From contig NZ_CP142422.1 of NCBI RefSeq assembly GCF_035974275.1, positions 186,001 through 250,000 on the forward strand: a stretch of 64,000 bases of DNA, written 5' to 3'. This document shows, one piece after another, positions 63,880 to 64,000 of the stretch. The DNA comes from Chryseobacterium sp. MYb264 (GTDB taxonomy: Bacteria > Bacteroidota > Bacteroidia > Flavobacteriales > Weeksellaceae). Position numbers and translations under genes: made by a program. Position 1 is the stretch's first letter; every line of letters starts with the position of its first letter. The notes under the pieces were generated by a model. The model did not search any database, was not told the origin of the DNA, and worked only from the letters and a program-made list of their open reading frames with translations.

Positions 63880-64000
63880 ACATTTTTAGAGACAGATTAT
63901 GATCTGTTTAAAATTATGATACAAATTTCATCAATTTCAGTTGGCAGGAGGTAACACTTTTGGGAAGAAAAGTTGTGATTTTAAGAAATAATTTTGGCCA

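Overview
The window looks like chromosome from a Bacteroidota flavobacterium, most likely Chryseobacterium or a close relative. This is inferred from low-GC coding sequence, SusC/SusD pairs, T9SS type A and type B sorting domains, DUF4249 next to a TonB receptor, TAnnTTTG-type promoter elements and AT-rich spacers. No rRNA, tRNA or CRISPR array was seen.

1-5.8 kb holds signalling genes: the 3' part of a TPR/HisKA_2 sensor kinase, a sigma-54-type response regulator, a TMEM175-like channel and a second, GAF-like sigma-54 activator on the minus strand. 5.8-31.9 kb is a polysaccharide utilisation locus on the plus strand whose content fits glucuronoxylan. It has a Nudix-derived regulator, xylulokinase, xylose isomerase, SusC/SusD, mannonate dehydratase and an SDR (glucuronate branch), a secreted GH43, GH115 alpha-glucuronidase, aldose 1-epimerase, a GH35-like enzyme, a SASA-type acetylesterase, a GPH-type symporter, GH10 xylanase, a cytoplasmic GH43 and GH67 alpha-glucuronidase. 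Read as a pathway: xylan is cut and debranched at or outside the inner membrane, oligosaccharides enter through SusCD and the symporter, xylose goes to xylulose-5-phosphate, and glucuronate goes through mannonate. The glucuronate isomerase and KDG kinase steps are not in the window.

32-54 kb is an accessory island bounded by two inverted copies of a roughly 385-bp intergenic repeat. It carries a small exported protein and an AraC regulator. It then has a long minus-strand gene string: an interrupted gene, an internally duplicated 274-aa protein, a DUF4280 PAAR-like protein, a 961-aa unknown protein, and an array of eleven related lipoprotein-type genes. One array member is fused to the C-terminal half of a second 961-aa-like protein, and several others are truncated or frameshifted. 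This resembles a contact-dependent effector/immunity locus, but no toxin activity can be read from sequence. The island ends with a HAD phosphatase, a decayed IS5-type element and a tandem array of about 163-bp units.

54-64 kb is on the minus strand: DUF4249 lipoprotein plus TonB receptor, a lectin-like T9SS type B protein, a FISUMP/T9SS type A protein, a carboxylesterase and a DODA-type extradiol dioxygenase. Rho-independent terminators separate several of these units.
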